From NCBI RefSeq assembly GCF_002563855.1, contig NZ_PDJQ01000001.1, positions 1,860,001 through 1,924,000 of the forward strand: a stretch of DNA of 64,000 nucleotides. The letters run 5' to 3'. This DNA comes from Tepidiforma thermophila (lineage in GTDB: Bacteria > Chloroflexota > Dehalococcoidia > Tepidiformales > Tepidiformaceae). Made by a program: the position numbers and the translations under genes. The notes under the pieces are model-generated. The model saw only the letters and a program-made list of their open reading frames with translations, did not search any database and had not been told where the DNA came from. Positions 35,326-43,910 of the stretch are shown one piece after another. Numbering within the stretch: the stretch's first letter is position 1; each line of letters begins with the position of its first letter.

Positions 35326-35383
35326 AGGGGCGACGCCTCGCTGTCGAAGGTTGCCGGCGTATCCTACCGGCAGGAGCCGCGGC

Positions 35384-35878
35384 TTGCCTCCATCGAAACC
35401 ACCGGCCGTCCGCCTGCTCGAGGCGCGGAAGGTCCCGCACCGGCTCATTCGGTTCGACCCGGCCATCCGGTCGGCGGTCGACGTTGCCCGGGAGGCCGGC
35501 GTGGAACCGGCCCGCGTGCTGAAAACGCTTGTGCTCGAACCGGAGCCGCCGCAGCGAAAGCCCGTTCTGCTCATGGTGCCGGCAACGATTGAGGTGGACC
35601 TGAAGCAGCTGGCGGCCGTACTTGGGCTGAAGCGGCTCCGGATGGCCCGCCACGCCGACGCCGAGCGGATGACCGGCCTGGAAGTCGGCGGCATCAGTGC
35701 GCTGGCGCTTGCCGGCAAAGGGTTCCCGGCCCTGGTCGACGCGGCGGCGCTCCGCCACGCCACCGTGTTTGTCAGCGCGGGCGTGCGGGGCGCCGACATC
35801 GAGCTGGCCCCGGCCGACCTCGTTGCGGTCACCGGCGCCCGCGCGGTTGACCTTCGCCCGGGAACATCAGCCGAGTAG
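35384..35878 (+). CDS. ybaK: YbaK/EbsC (Cys-tRNA(Pro) deacylase-like) protein
   Basis: The 164-aa protein has the YbaK fold: VPHRLIRFD, ARVLKTLVLE, PVLLMVPATIEVDLKQLAAVLG, and DAERMTGLEVGGISALAL. YbaK-type enzymes clear mischarged tRNA-Pro or act on related aminoacyl-tRNAs. The start is TTG 35384: AGGAG lies 7 nt before it, and no ATG in frame fits as well. TATCCT at 35360-35365 is a possible -10. The 3' end overlaps the convergent helicase gene by 12 bp. Confidence 0.85.
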   Translation: MPPSKPPAVRLLEARKVPHRLIRFDPAIRSAVDVAREAGVEPARVLKTLVLEPEPPQRKPVLLMVPATIEVDLKQLAAVLGLKRLRMARHADAERMTGLEVGGISALALAGKGFPALVDAAALRHATVFVSAGVRGADIELAPADLVAVTGARAVDLRPGTSAE

Positions 35879-37609
35879 CTCCAGGTACTTCCGCTTCATC
35901 CAGTCGCCTTTTCGCCGGTAGTCTGCCGCCGTGGAAAGCGTGCCGCGCTGGCCGGTCTCCCGGGCGTAGGCGGCGTTGAGGATGGCGAAGTGGTTCTCGC
36001 GGGGGCCGAACCGTTTCGCCCGTTCCCGGGCAGCGCGGCTCGTCCAGGTCTTGCAGTAGTCGATAGCCTCCTGCAGCTCCGCCTGGAGGTCGACCACTTC
36101 GCGCTGGGCCGGCGCCGGCGGCGGCGCGACGGACGCGGCAGCGCGGGGTGCAGGCGGCGGTGCCGGGATGCCGAACATCGTCAGCTGCTGGCCCTCGATG
36201 AGGCGCCCGGTCTCATCGAGTACCGCATCGCCGGCTTCGACGACGTCGACGATCTCGGGCGTGGCGCGGTCCTCCGCCTCGCCGGCCAGCTGCTCAGGCT
36301 CGTCCTCCGTGGCCTCGACCTCCAGGCGCGGTTCGTCACGGTTGCGCTGGCCAGGGATCGCGGGTAGTGCTGCCTCGCGCTCCAGGTGGTCGATGATGGG
36401 CGCGAGCCGGGGGTCGCGCCCGATAAATACGTGCAGCACGTTTTGGGCTTCGGGCAGGTTGTGGTTGTACCGCAGGCCGCGCCCGAGCTGTTGGATGACG
36501 GGCTCGCGGCTGAACACCGCGTCGAGCTTCAGGAGGACCGAGACCGTTGGGGCATCGAACCCCTCGCTTGCCTTCCGGACCTGGATGAGGACGTCGTAGC
36601 GGCCGGCATGGAAATCGCGCAGCCGCTGCTCGGCCTCCGCCGCAGGCAGCTCGTCGCCGCTATGGACCACCGCGCAGCGCAGCCCCGGGTGATGACGGGC
36701 GAAGACCCGCGCCAGGTGCTCGGCGTGGGCTGTGGTCGCGGCGAAGACCAGCCCCTGGTGCTGGCCCGGCGCCAGGGCGCGCTTCCGTTCCAGCGTCCGC
36801 GCAAATTCGCGCACGAGCGGCTGAACATAATCATCATTCCAGCGGAGCTGCTGACGGACGCACCGCTGGTCGAAGTCAGGCAGTTCGGCCATTTCCGATG
36901 CGGTGAAGGTATAGATTTCGCCGTCAGCGCTCCGGAGTTCGACGGCGTAGTCTTTCATCTGCATCGCCAGCCGTTTGAGGATGCGCCCCTCCCTCCACGC
37001 CTGTCGCATGGTCACGTGGACCAGGGGATCGATGACGAGCCCCTCGCCGTCCTCGACTGGAACGTAGCGGGCGCCGGCCAGCGGTTCGCGGTCGAGACGG
37101 ACCGGCGTCGCGGAAAGGAGCATGGTGGTTGCAACCGGGAGCGCGCGGAGCGCCGCGGCCCACTGTCCGCGCTCGCCGAGGTGGTGGGCTTCATCGCAGA
37201 CGAGGTGCACGCGCCGCCGGGCGCAGAGCTTCGCATACCGCTGCGGGGCGGCGGCAACCTGCTGGTAGGTCGCCACGATAACGTTGGCACGGTTGGCCGC
37301 GGCGCGGTGGAGTGTGGCGTTTTCGGCCAGGTACTTGCGGACATCGAGGCGCGCGTCCAGGACCTCCAGGGCCCGCTCGAGGCCGTGGTAGACCTGTGTG
37401 CGGAGGACGTCGGTCGGCGTGAGGTAAAGGCAGGTATCGGCGTGGCCCCCGGCAGCCGCGACGGCGAACGAGCCGACGCCGATGATTGTCTTTCCATAAC
37501 CGACGGGCACAACGACGAGCTCGGAGCGGGAGCCGGCGGCAAGCGCCCGGTTCCACCGCTCAAGCGCGAGGCGCTGACCGGGGCGAAGGCGCGGGTTGTC
37601 GACGCTCAC
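35867..37609 (-). CDS. SF2 DEAD/DEAH-box helicase-like protein
   Basis: The 580-aa protein has the SF2 core: Walker A VPVGYGKT (residues 34-41), a DEAH box (CDEAHH, about residue 135), SATPVR motif III, a FDAPTVSVLLKLDAVFS region and motif VI QQLGRGLRY. A proline/alanine-rich linker then leads to a C-terminal domain with a WTSRAARERAKRFGPRENHFAILNAAYARETG helix pair. Such helicases occur in phages and defense or repair systems. GTG 37609 is chosen because it overlaps an 11-codon leader frame; upstream in-frame ATG 37612 and GTG 37618 are also open. No nuclease or methylase is adjacent. Confidence 0.82.
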   Translation of the reverse strand: MSVDNPRLRPGQRLALERWNRALAAGSRSELVVVPVGYGKTIIGVGSFAVAAAGGHADTCLYLTPTDVLRTQVYHGLERALEVLDARLDVRKYLAENATLHRAAANRANVIVATYQQVAAAPQRYAKLCARRRVHLVCDEAHHLGERGQWAAALRALPVATTMLLSATPVRLDREPLAGARYVPVEDGEGLVIDPLVHVTMRQAWREGRILKRLAMQMKDYAVELRSADGEIYTFTASEMAELPDFDQRCVRQQLRWNDDYVQPLVREFARTLERKRALAPGQHQGLVFAATTAHAEHLARVFARHHPGLRCAVVHSGDELPAAEAEQRLRDFHAGRYDVLIQVRKASEGFDAPTVSVLLKLDAVFSREPVIQQLGRGLRYNHNLPEAQNVLHVFIGRDPRLAPIIDHLEREAALPAIPGQRNRDEPRLEVEATEDEPEQLAGEAEDRATPEIVDVVEAGDAVLDETGRLIEGQQLTMFGIPAPPPAPRAAASVAPPPAPAQREVVDLQAELQEAIDYCKTWTSRAARERAKRFGPRENHFAILNAAYARETGQRGTLSTAADYRRKGDWMKRKYLELLG

Positions 37610-37641
37610 CATGTGCACGTGGGACGACGCTCTGCGTGCAT
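37606..37641 (-). CDS. Possible 11-aa leader peptide overlapping the helicase start
   Basis: ATG 37641 is preceded by TAGGCT with a 7-nt gap, the leaderless layout of this genome. It opens an 11-codon frame (MHAERRPTCTW) whose TGA shares bases with the helicase GTG (GTGA). No ribosome binding site precedes the helicase start, so coupled reinitiation is plausible. Short frames can arise by chance. Confidence 0.3.
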   Translation of the reverse strand: MHAERRPTCTW

Positions 37642-37731
37642 GACGATCAGCCTACGGCGATCGGCGGCCGGAATCAGCCGTTACCGCCGCGACATCTCGT
37701 GATGCTTATCGAGCAAAGGTTCAGCGCTGGG

Positions 37732-38580
37732 TCAATCGGCAGCTGCGAGCGGAACGACCGCCCGGTACTGCATCAGCGGCCGGGTGGGCCCCTGCGCGCT
37801 GGGGTTGGCCCCGGGGCCGCCGGCCTCGCGCTGGAGGTACTGCCCCGCCATCCAGCCGTCGCCGACGGGCGACGAGACGAGGTACCACGCCACGCCGAGC
37901 CGATCGACCGGGCCCTCGATGACCGTCACCCGCGTGCCATGGGCCAGGCAGGTGATGATCTCGCCGCCCGGTGCGGTTCTCAGGCGGAGGCAGTCGCCCG
38001 GGGTGTTGACGCGGGCGCTATCGCCCGGCTTCAGCGTCGCGGGACCGACCGGGATCGGGGGCGCAGCCGGCGTTGCCCCATTGAGGGGGAAGCGGTAAGC
38101 GTGAACCTGCAGGCCCGCTGCCGCGGCCTGGGCCGCCGGGTTGTAGGCGGGCCGCAGCCGCACGATGCCGTCCCAGAGCTGGTTCGAATCAATCGCGTCG
38201 AACGTGCCGTCGCCGTTGTTCCGGATCACGATCGCGGTGTGCAGGCCTGCGTAGTCGGCGTCGGGCGAAGTCCAGCTATCGAGCGCGACCTGGATAATAT
38301 CTCCGGGGGCAGCCTCGGCGAGGGGTACCTCGACGGCGCCGGCTTCGAAGAAGCCGTGCCGGTAGTCGAAACCGATCTCCCGGCCGGTTGCGTCCCGAAC
38401 AACGCGCTTCACCCAGGGCCAGCAGTCGCCCTGGTAGGTCCCGAGGTCGCTTAGGGCGCGCTGGACGATGGGATGGTCCGCGTCAGCATGGGCGTCGGCG
38501 CGGGTGATGGCGGCGGCGGCAATGGCAAGGATGGCGACCAGGACGGTTGCCAGGGTGTGCCGGTGGCGGGTCATCGGCAT
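37732..38580 (-). CDS. Secreted CHAP-like peptidase with SH3 domain
   Basis: A signal peptide (positively charged start, hydrophobic residues about 10-27, then a signal-peptidase-type ADA) begins the 282-aa protein. A CHAP-like domain follows: YQGDCWPWVKRVV (catalytic Cys) and HTAIVIRNNGDGTFDAIDSN (catalytic His and downstream Asn/Asp). The C-terminal third is an SH3-like module (LRLRTAPGGEIITCLAHGTRVTVIEG). This suits an exported peptidoglycan-associated amidase or adaptor. AGGAG lies 8 nt before ATG 38580. The gene stands alone between the helicase and the CoA-transferase. Confidence 0.8.
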   Translation of the reverse strand: MPMTRHRHTLATVLVAILAIAAAAITRADAHADADHPIVQRALSDLGTYQGDCWPWVKRVVRDATGREIGFDYRHGFFEAGAVEVPLAEAAPGDIIQVALDSWTSPDADYAGLHTAIVIRNNGDGTFDAIDSNQLWDGIVRLRPAYNPAAQAAAAGLQVHAYRFPLNGATPAAPPIPVGPATLKPGDSARVNTPGDCLRLRTAPGGEIITCLAHGTRVTVIEGPVDRLGVAWYLVSSPVGDGWMAGQYLQREAGGPGANPSAQGPTRPLMQYRAVVPLAAAD

Positions 38581-38770
38581 CGCACCTGCTCCTGTTTCCT
38601 GAGGGCTCCGGGCACCGTACCCCAGCCGTGCGAGTTGTGACAACCCGCACGATACTTGAATCGGCATTTCCCCAACGGCAAATCAGGTTCGTCCCGACCG
38701 GCGGGCGGCTGATTGCGGCGAACGTGCTCCCGCGGGCTGCCTGTTGGGGCGCAATCCGTACAATCTCGGC

Positions 38771-41140
38771 ATGGCCGCCCTCCAGCCGCTCGCAGGGCTC
38801 CGCGTCATCGAATGCGCAGGGTGGAACGGGGTCCTGGCTGGCCGACTCCTGGCCGAAGCCGGCGCTGACGTTGTCCGGGTGGTCCCGCCGGGGGGCGATC
38901 CCCTGGCCGTCGAGCCGCCGTTCTTTGGCTCGACCGGCGTCTCCATCCAGTCAACCTTCTACAACGCCGGCAAGCGCACCATCCGGCTGGACCTGGGCGA
39001 ACCGGCCGGGCGGGAGCAGTTTCTTGCACTCGCCGCCGCGGCCGACATCCTTATCGAGGATTGGGTGCCAGGGGCTCCCCCTTTCACCGCGGCTGAACTG
39101 CGCGCCGCAAACCCGCCGCTGGCCCACATCGCCGTGACTCCAATGGGCCAGGACGGGCCGTGGCGCGACTGGCGCGTTAACGACCTTGCGGCGAACGCCC
39201 TCTGCGGTTCTGCATGGGTCACCGGTGACCCGGCGAGCCCGCCGATCTCCGGTTACGGCAACCAATCACACCATACCGTCGGTCTCTACGCGGCTGTGCT
39301 CGCCCTCGCGGCGGCTCGCTACGCCCGCCTCACCGGGCGGGGCATCCACGTCGATCTCTCGGCGCACGAAGCGCTCGTCACCTGCACGGAACAGGTGCTG
39401 ATGCAGTGGTTTTTCCCCAACGGCACGTGGGGCACGCCCATCGCCCGGCGCCAGGGGAGCCTGCACTGGAGCGGCGCCTATGAGGTCTACCCCGCCCGCG
39501 ACGGCCACGGGGTCATGGTCACTGCCTCATTGAAGCTCACCGAAGTCCTGGTGCCATGGCTTATCGAGTGCGGCGCCGCCCAGGAGCTTGCAGACCGCGA
39601 GAAGTTTCCCGACGTGGTCGCGATGGTCAAGAACCTCCCATACGTCATGAAGGTGCTCCGCGAGTGGGTGGCCGAGTGGAGCGGCGAGGAGCTGTTCTAT
39701 GAAGCCCAGCGGCGTCACCAGCCGTTCGGCGTGGTCTGGAACGTCGCCGAGGCGCTGACGAAAAGCCCCCAGATCGCGGCCCGGGGCTACCTGTACGAAG
39801 CCGACGTCCCGGGCGTTGGGGCTGTCCGGCTGCCAGGGCGATTTTTCCGCACCAGCGCCGACGGACCGCCTCCCCAGCCCGCGCGCGAGGTCGAGGTGTC
39901 AGCAGTCGCCTGGGCGCCCCGGGGTCCCGCAGCCGGCATCGCGCCCAACCGGCAGCTCCCCGCCAGCCGGCCACTGGAGGGCGTCCGCGTGCTCGATTTC
40001 ACCCATGTGCTGGCGGGGCCGTTCGGCACCCGCGTGCTCGCCGACCTCGGGGCCGAGGTCATCAAGGTCAGCAGTGCGAAGCGGAGCGGCGGTGCCAACT
40101 CCCCCGACCACCCCTACTACGTGTGCTGGAACCGGAACAAGAAGAGCGTCGCGCTCGATATGACCCGGCCCGAGGCCAGGGCGATTGCGCGAGACCTGGC
40201 GCTCGCGAGCGACATCATCATCGAAAACTTTTCGGCCGGGGTGCTCGAGCGCTGGGGGCTCGACCGCGCGTCCCTCGCGCCAGACCACCCGGGAGTAACG
40301 GTCATCTCCATGGGCGGCATGGGACAGACCGGCCCCTGGAAGGAGTTCGTGACCTACGCGCCGACCATTCACGCCCTGACCGGCCTGACCTATCTCACGA
40401 ATCCCGAGGGAACGTACACCGACGGCTACGGCTTTTCGCTGACGGACCACCTGAGCGGTCTCGCCGCGGCGCTGGCGGCGCTCGAGGGGCTCGAACACCG
40501 GGAGCGGACCGGCCAGGGGCTGGCTATCGACCTTGCCCAGTATGAGCTCGGACTTGGCATCATGGGCCCGACGATCATCGACTACCTCGCCAACGGCACG
40601 AATCCCGAGCCGCGCGGCAACCGGCACCCGTTCGATGCCTGGGCTCCGCACGGGATCTACCCCTGCGCTGGCGAGGACCGGTGGGTTGCCATCGCGGTCC
40701 GCGGCGATGAGGAGTGGCGGCGCCTCGCGGGCATGCTTGGCATCGAGCCTGGCGGACGGTTCGCCATCCATGCCGACCGCGTGGCCAACTGGCGGGAACT
40801 GGATGCCGCGATAGCAGCGCGGACCCGCCGCGAAGACCCGTACGAACTCGCCGAACGGCTTCAGCGGGCGGGGGTGTGCGCTGCGCCGGTGCAGCACGCC
40901 GGGGACCTTGCCGAACGCGACCCGCAGCTCGCGGCGCGGGACTTCTTCGGCAGCGCACGTGCGGAAAAGTGGGGCGAGTACGGGATCGACCGGTTCCCGG
41001 CGCGGTTCGACGGGGAGCGGCCGCCCGTGTACGAAGGAGTTCGGCAGGTCGGCGAGGACACCTTCGAGGTGCTCTCCACGGTGCTGGGCTACGACGACGA
41101 GCGGATCGCCGAACTCATGGCAGGCGGGGTGCTCTCCTGA
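38771..41140 (+). CDS. Fused double family III CoA-transferase
   Basis: The 789-aa protein carries two CaiB/BaiF units. Unit 1 (about residues 1-375) begins PLAGLRVIECAGWNGVLAGRLLAEAGADVV; unit 2 (about 395-789) begins LEGVRVLDFTHVLAGPFGTRVLADLGAEVIKV. The catalytic Asp is kept in unit 2 (D559, LTDHLSGL) but in unit 1 the equivalent site is His167 (NQSHHTVGL). So unit 1 is probably structural or binding only. TACAAT lies 6 nt before ATG 38771 with no ribosome binding site, suggesting a leaderless mRNA. Substrate unknown. Confidence 0.9.
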   Translation: MAALQPLAGLRVIECAGWNGVLAGRLLAEAGADVVRVVPPGGDPLAVEPPFFGSTGVSIQSTFYNAGKRTIRLDLGEPAGREQFLALAAAADILIEDWVPGAPPFTAAELRAANPPLAHIAVTPMGQDGPWRDWRVNDLAANALCGSAWVTGDPASPPISGYGNQSHHTVGLYAAVLALAAARYARLTGRGIHVDLSAHEALVTCTEQVLMQWFFPNGTWGTPIARRQGSLHWSGAYEVYPARDGHGVMVTASLKLTEVLVPWLIECGAAQELADREKFPDVVAMVKNLPYVMKVLREWVAEWSGEELFYEAQRRHQPFGVVWNVAEALTKSPQIAARGYLYEADVPGVGAVRLPGRFFRTSADGPPPQPAREVEVSAVAWAPRGPAAGIAPNRQLPASRPLEGVRVLDFTHVLAGPFGTRVLADLGAEVIKVSSAKRSGGANSPDHPYYVCWNRNKKSVALDMTRPEARAIARDLALASDIIIENFSAGVLERWGLDRASLAPDHPGVTVISMGGMGQTGPWKEFVTYAPTIHALTGLTYLTNPEGTYTDGYGFSLTDHLSGLAAALAALEGLEHRERTGQGLAIDLAQYELGLGIMGPTIIDYLANGTNPEPRGNRHPFDAWAPHGIYPCAGEDRWVAIAVRGDEEWRRLAGMLGIEPGGRFAIHADRVANWRELDAAIAARTRREDPYELAERLQRAGVCAAPVQHAGDLAERDPQLAARDFFGSARAEKWGEYGIDRFPARFDGERPPVYEGVRQVGEDTFEVLSTVLGYDDERIAELMAGGVLS

Positions 41141-41141
41141 C

Positions 41142-41158
41142 GGTTGCGAACAGCAACC
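41142..41158 (+). terminator. Short hairpin after CoA-transferase
   Basis: GGTTGC (41142-41147) pairs with GCAACC (41153-41158) around 5 nt, starting 2 nt after the stop. No T-run follows. It could be a weak terminator or an operator for the next gene. Confidence 0.3.
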
Positions 41159-41204
41159 GAGCCTCTGCTACGCTAACTGGAGCCATCGCCGGGGAGCGCC
41201 AATC

Positions 41205-42419
41205 GTGCCGTTTCGCCTGTTCACAACGCTCGGTAACGAAGTTCGCGAGTTTCGCACGGTCAGCCCCGGCGAGGTGCGAATGTACGTCTGCGGTGTCACG
41301 CCGTACGACGTGACCCACCTCGGGCATGCCTTCTCCTACGTGCAGTTCGACACCCTCCGGCGGTATCTGACCTGGCTGGGCTATCGCGTCCGATACGTCC
41401 AGAACGTCACGGACATCGACGACGACATGATCATGGTCTCGAAACGCCAGGGCGGCCGGCCGATTGCTGAGATCCGGGACGAAAACGATGCCATCCTCCG
41501 CGCTGACCTCGACCGCCTGAACGTCCTCCGCCCGACCGTGTACCCGTACGCGACCGACCATATCCCGGAGATCATCGAGACCACGCGCAGGCTCATCGAC
41601 CGCGGCCACGCCTATGTCGTCGACGGGGACGTATTCTTCGACGTGGCCTCGTTCCCCCGGTACGGCCGCCTCAACGGCATGACTCTCGAGGAGCTGGGCA
41701 AGCGCGAAAACCCGGAGTCGAAGCGCGCCCACAAGAAGCGGGGCCACCTCGACTTCCTGCTCTGGCAGCAGGTGGACCCCGGCGACCCTTCGTGGGACAG
41801 TCCGTGGGGACCGGGCCGCCCCGGCTGGAGTATCGAATGTACCGCGATGGCGGTGAAACACCTCGGCACGCAGATCGACATCCATGGCGGCGGCAGTGAC
41901 CTGAAATACCCACACCACGAAAACGAGATCGCCCAGGCCGAATGCGCCTACGATGTGGAGCCGTTTTGCGGCTGGTGGGTGCACAACGGCATGCTGCAGC
42001 TCGACGGGGTCAAGATGAGCAAGTCGCTCGGCAACCTGGTGCTCGCCCGCGACCTGATGCAGCGCGTCGAGCCGGACCACCTGCGGCTCTACCTGCTTAG
42101 CACCCACATCCGTGCGGACGCGAATTACACCGACGGCTCACTCGAGCGGCTCCGGGACCGGTACGAACGGCTGAAGGCGGCCGCAGCCCGGGCAGGCGAG
42201 GCTGAAGCTGACCGGGCCGTCCTTTCGCAGTTCCTGGAGCGGCTCGACGACGATTTTGACGTGCCCGGGGCGCTCGATGCCGCCGACGCGGCCGCGCACC
42301 GGGTGCTCACGGGCTCCGGGGATGCTGCCGAAGCCGCGGCGGTCCGGAAGGCGCTCCAGGTGCTCGGGTTTGCCTTCGCCGGGGCGCGGGGCCCCGCAAA
42401 CGGCGACTTCTCGCCCTGA
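41205..42419 (+). CDS. cysS: Cysteinyl-tRNA synthetase or MshC-like cysteine ligase
   Basis: The 404-aa class I synthetase has YVCGVTPYDVTHLGHAFSYVQFD (HIGH-type site, zinc Cys29), FDVASFPRYGRLNG, WSIECTAM (second zinc Cys), a GGGSDLKYPHHENEIAQAE zinc His/Glu region and KMSKSLGN at about residue 270. The core matches CysS, but the C-terminal part after KMSKS is about 130 residues, against about 190 in E. coli CysS, and the TPYDxTHLGHA motif is MshC-like. So it may charge tRNA-Cys or ligate cysteine to a sugar. GTG 41205 follows GGGGAG by 8 nt. Confidence 0.85.
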   Translation: MPFRLFTTLGNEVREFRTVSPGEVRMYVCGVTPYDVTHLGHAFSYVQFDTLRRYLTWLGYRVRYVQNVTDIDDDMIMVSKRQGGRPIAEIRDENDAILRADLDRLNVLRPTVYPYATDHIPEIIETTRRLIDRGHAYVVDGDVFFDVASFPRYGRLNGMTLEELGKRENPESKRAHKKRGHLDFLLWQQVDPGDPSWDSPWGPGRPGWSIECTAMAVKHLGTQIDIHGGGSDLKYPHHENEIAQAECAYDVEPFCGWWVHNGMLQLDGVKMSKSLGNLVLARDLMQRVEPDHLRLYLLSTHIRADANYTDGSLERLRDRYERLKAAAARAGEAEADRAVLSQFLERLDDDFDVPGALDAADAAAHRVLTGSGDAAEAAAVRKALQVLGFAFAGARGPANGDFSP

Positions 42420-42421
42420 AC

Positions 42422-43615
42422 TCAGCCCTCGGCCGGCCCGATGACCCGTTCACGCCGGAGCCGCTCCAGCTCGGCATCCGAAAGGCCGGCCTCCCGCAGG
42501 ACCGCCTCGGTATCGACGCCGAGGTCACGCGCTGGGAAGCTAAGACGGGGCGGGGTTTCGGAAAGCTGGATGTGCGGCCCAACGACCCGCTGGCGCCCGA
42601 AGCGAGGATGATCGATCTCCAGAAGATAGCCGTTTGCCCAGGCCTGCTCCGATTCAGCGAGCTCCGAATAGTCCTGGACGAGCGATGCGGGCACGTCCTC
42701 CTGCCGGAGTCGTTCGAGCCAGTGCGCGGAGGTGTTGCTGGCGAACGCGGCCTCGAGGATTGGTTCAAGCTCGTGGCGGTTCTTGTACCGCACGTACCCG
42801 CGGGAGAATCGGGGGTCGTCGATGAGATGCTCGAGGCCGAGCGCCCGGGCGATTCTCGGCCAGAACTTCTGGTCGATGCCCACGATCATCACCCAGCGCC
42901 CGTCGGAGCACTGGTAATGGCCCACGGTCGGCGAGGCCCGGAATTCGCGCGGGCGTTCGGTGCCGAAGTGGAGCACGTGCTGGAGTTCGGGCGCCTGCAG
43001 GGCGAGCTGGGTACCGAGCAGCGACACTTCGACGACCTGCCCGCGTCCGGTCCGCTCGCGGGCGTAGAGCGCCGTCATGATTCCGAGGGCGAGGTTCATC
43101 CCGCCGGTCTGGTCGGCAATACCGGGGTAGGGGATTTCCGGCCGGTGGCCCGGTCCGCCGCCGGCGTGCTGGGCGAAGCCGGAGTAGGCCTGCGCAATCT
43201 GGTCAAAGCTCGGGAGGTGCGCCATCGGCCCCTTTGAGCCCCAGCCGGTCGCGCGGGCATAAACCAGCCGGGGATTGCGCGAGAGTACGGCGCCAGGGCC
43301 AAGGCCCCATCGTTCCATCGTGCCGGGTCGAAAGTTTTCGACCAGTACATCGGCGGTGTCCGCGAGTCGCAAGGCGAGCTCCGCGCCGTCGGGTCTGCGA
43401 AGGTCGATACAGACCGACCGCTTGCCCCGGTCGAGCGACTCCCAGAATGCCGAAAATCCGTCCGGCTCGCGCCACATGCGACGGCCGTAGTCGCCATTCG
43501 GCTCTTCGACCTTGATCACATCGGCGCCGAAGTCGGCGAGGATGACCGTCGCAAACGGTCCCTGCTGGTACCGGGTGAAGTCGATGACGCGGATCCCTTC
43601 GAGCGGAGCGGACAT
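42422..43615 (-). CDS. Family III CoA-transferase (CaiB/BaiF type)
   Basis: This 397-aa member opens LEGIRVIDFTRYQQGPFATVILADFGADVIKVE, has LVENFRPGTMERWGLG and the catalytic-position Asp D168 (GIADQTGGM). The segment around RMWREPDGFSAFWESLDRGKRS is typical of formyl/succinyl-type relatives, but the substrate is open. TAGACT lies 7 nt before ATG 43615 without a ribosome binding site. Its stop is 2 bp from the convergent cysS stop. It is the fourth CoA-transferase gene of the window. Confidence 0.9.
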   Translation of the reverse strand: MSAPLEGIRVIDFTRYQQGPFATVILADFGADVIKVEEPNGDYGRRMWREPDGFSAFWESLDRGKRSVCIDLRRPDGAELALRLADTADVLVENFRPGTMERWGLGPGAVLSRNPRLVYARATGWGSKGPMAHLPSFDQIAQAYSGFAQHAGGGPGHRPEIPYPGIADQTGGMNLALGIMTALYARERTGRGQVVEVSLLGTQLALQAPELQHVLHFGTERPREFRASPTVGHYQCSDGRWVMIVGIDQKFWPRIARALGLEHLIDDPRFSRGYVRYKNRHELEPILEAAFASNTSAHWLERLRQEDVPASLVQDYSELAESEQAWANGYLLEIDHPRFGRQRVVGPHIQLSETPPRLSFPARDLGVDTEAVLREAGLSDAELERLRRERVIGPAEG

Positions 43616-43910
43616 GGGACTGAGTCTACGCGCAGGCAGGTCGGTTGCGAAGCCGTGTTTCCGTCACCAAATCGTCGCCATTGTCACCAGCGCGCCGGCG
43701 CGGGTGCCCCACGCTCGGACTTCAGGCGGCCGAAAGCCGTGCCGTCGAATATAGTGAGCGGCCTCGGGCCGGGGATCGCTACCGCGCAAGGTCATTCACC
43801 GAACGGGCACGACGCCATGGATCGACGACAGGGGCACGACACACCGGCAAGCCGAGCGTTTCGGTGCCGCCTGCGGAGGGGATGCTGGGCGGTCGATAAG
43901 TACCCGTGAG
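43616..43910 (+). other. Structured 295-bp region upstream of the HD-GYP gene
   Basis: No gene is supported here. The repeat GGGCACGAC occurs twice 27 bp apart (43805-43813 and 43832-43840). Directly after, CGGCA (43845-43849) pairs with TGCCG (43865-43869) outside an inner CCGA/TCGG stem, making a two-step hairpin about 40 bp before the ATG. I see no match to the c-di-GMP-I consensus. Function unknown. Confidence 0.35.

Noticed and set aside
43805-43869. c-di-GMP-I riboswitch upstream of the HD-GYP gene
   Set aside because: The GGCAAG stretch and context looked promising, but the conserved GACGCAAAGC and GGCAGCCGGG-type segments are absent.
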